Of a stretch of DNA of 64,000 nucleotides, positions 63,243 to 64,000 are shown piece after piece. The notes below the pieces were generated by a model, which was not told where the DNA came from, made no database searches, and saw only the letters and a list, made by a program, of their open reading frames with translations. Within the stretch, counting starts at the first letter, position 1. Every line of letters starts with the position of its first letter. A program made the translations under genes and the position numbers. The stretch is from NCBI GenBank assembly GCA_016702335.1, contig JADJEF010000020.1, positions 124,001-188,000 on the forward strand, in the 5' to 3' direction. The DNA comes from Rhodocyclaceae bacterium (GTDB lineage Bacteria > Pseudomonadota > Gammaproteobacteria > Burkholderiales > Rhodocyclaceae).

Positions 63243-63943
63243 CTACAGAAGATCTTTTGGAAAGTTTTGAGGTCGAAACCCATCCGCAGCCAGAATTCAG
63301 CGTTATCTGGCTGCACGGATTGGGTGCCGATGGCTCGGATTTTTTACCGATTGTTCCTGAGCTTGGCTTGCCGGTTACCCCAGGCTTCCGCTTCATCTTC
63401 CCCAATGCACCTGAGATACCCGTCACCTGCAATGCCGGCTATGTCATGCCCGCGTGGTACGACATCATCTCGCTAGAACGTCACGCACGGCGCGTCGATG
63501 AGGCGGGAATTCATCTCTCGCGATCACACATTAGCGCCCTGATCGCCCGCGAGAACGCGCGTGGCATTGCCAGCGAGCACATCTTTCTGGCGGGCTTCTC
63601 ACAAGGCGGCGCCATCGCCTACACCACCGCGCTCACGCACCCGGAGCCGTTGGCTGGCGTCATCGCACTGTCGACCTACATTCCATCCGTGCCGCTCATC
63701 GAGAGCGAGGTCAGCAGCGCCAACCAGACCACGCCCATCTTTGCTGCTCACGGCCTTGATGACGATGTCGTATCGCCAGAACTGGGATCGGTCGCACGTG
63801 ACTGGCTCAAGGCCCGGAGCTACCGCGTCGAGTGGCATGAATACCCGATGGCGCACTCGGTTTGCATGGAAGAAGTGCGCGACATTGGCCGCTGGCTGAA
63901 GTCACGCGCACATGCCCTCAGCACGGACGGAGCGGCGCAATGA
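63239..63943 (+). CDS. Carboxylesterase/phospholipase family serine hydrolase
   Basis: 234 residues of alpha/beta hydrolase: VIWLHGLGADGSDFLPIVPEL oxyanion region, nucleophile GFSQGGAIA, acid in AAHGLDDDVVSPELG and His in YPMAHSVCMEE. Same family as Pseudomonas carboxylesterase II. It hydrolyses short acyl esters. Overlaps neighbours on both sides by ATGA-type junctions. Confidence 0.93.
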   Translation: MTTEDLLESFEVETHPQPEFSVIWLHGLGADGSDFLPIVPELGLPVTPGFRFIFPNAPEIPVTCNAGYVMPAWYDIISLERHARRVDEAGIHLSRSHISALIARENARGIASEHIFLAGFSQGGAIAYTTALTHPEPLAGVIALSTYIPSVPLIESEVSSANQTTPIFAAHGLDDDVVSPELGSVARDWLKARSYRVEWHEYPMAHSVCMEEVRDIGRWLKSRAHALSTDGAAQ

Positions 63944-64000
63944 TCGACGGATTGTCAGAAGACGAACTCAACGAGTTGGACAATTTTCTTTCGCGTGACG
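63940..64000 (+). CDS. Start of a UPF0149/YecA-like gene, partial
   Basis: ATG 63940 overlaps the esterase stop. The visible residues MIDGLSEDELNELDNFLSRD match the start of UPF0149 (YgfB/YecA) proteins. The gene continues beyond the window. Confidence 0.6.
   Translation, partial: MIDGLSEDELNELDNFLSRD

Overview
The window looks like a chromosomal segment of a betaproteobacterium, most likely of Rhodocyclales type. This is inferred from the gene content: a periplasmic nitrate reductase end (napB, napC), a paired cphA/cphA' cyanophycin locus with its ABC/DUF1854 partner genes, and the order leuA - pssA - ilvC - ilvH - ilvB. Codon use is GC-rich outside the accessory region. No species can be named from the sequence alone.

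Layout. 1-1.2 kb: 3' end of a nap operon (napB end, small cytochrome c, NapC-type tetrahaem protein) with a clear terminator. 1.5-3.6 kb: a chemoreceptor pseudogene with a NIT-like sensor. 3.7-11.4 kb: cyanophycin locus (cphA, cphA', ABC exporter-like protein, DUF1854). 11.5-34 kb: mostly intact housekeeping genes (yihY, wrbA, leuA, pssA, ilvCHB, RDD, lptGF, pepA-holC, GST, purB, tex) and a MacAB-like efflux operon. 34-36 kb: a lytic transglycosylase with a structured leader, followed by a scar with broken cysC and integrase remnants.

36.06-49.69 kb is the most interesting part: a 13.6 kb mobile element whose ends I can define. It has near-perfect 12-bp terminal inverted repeats (CGTATGGCGGTA left; the right end reads CGTATGGCGATA on the other strand). 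It splits a small Spx/ArsC-family gene at the redox-motif cysteine, leaving the first 16 codons on the left and the rest on the right. The element holds three large tandem tyrosine-recombinase-like genes plus a coiled-coil protein (an arrangement like Tn554 TnpABC or the gamma-mobile-trio systems), a fourth compact integrase, an IS3-family insertion, an accessory gene truncated by that IS, a RecD2-like helicase, a secreted ankyrin protein, and, next to its right end and in inverse orientation, its own diverged full-length homologue of the target gene. Most recombinase genes carry frameshifts, so the element is probably immobile now or the sequence contains errors.

50.0-55.7 kb: consecutive core-type genes (hslO, spermidine-synthase-like, saccharopine-dehydrogenase-like, M20 amidohydrolase, nnr), every one interrupted by frameshifts, then intact nadC and tRNA-Ser. 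56.7-59.5 kb: small defence/addiction island (Fic remnant, AbiEi/AbiEii pair, DNA-binding protein). 59.5-64 kb: DUF3616-like secreted protein, FmdB-like zinc ribbon, Hsp70-like ATPase, hypotheticals, a carboxylesterase and the start of a UPF0149 gene.

Across the window a roughly 30-bp dispersed repeat (core CCGCAAGTCGGCGCTGG) occurs at least seven times, in intergenic spacers and within reading frames. It supplies the C-terminus of one ABC ATPase and in-frame inserts in other proteins.
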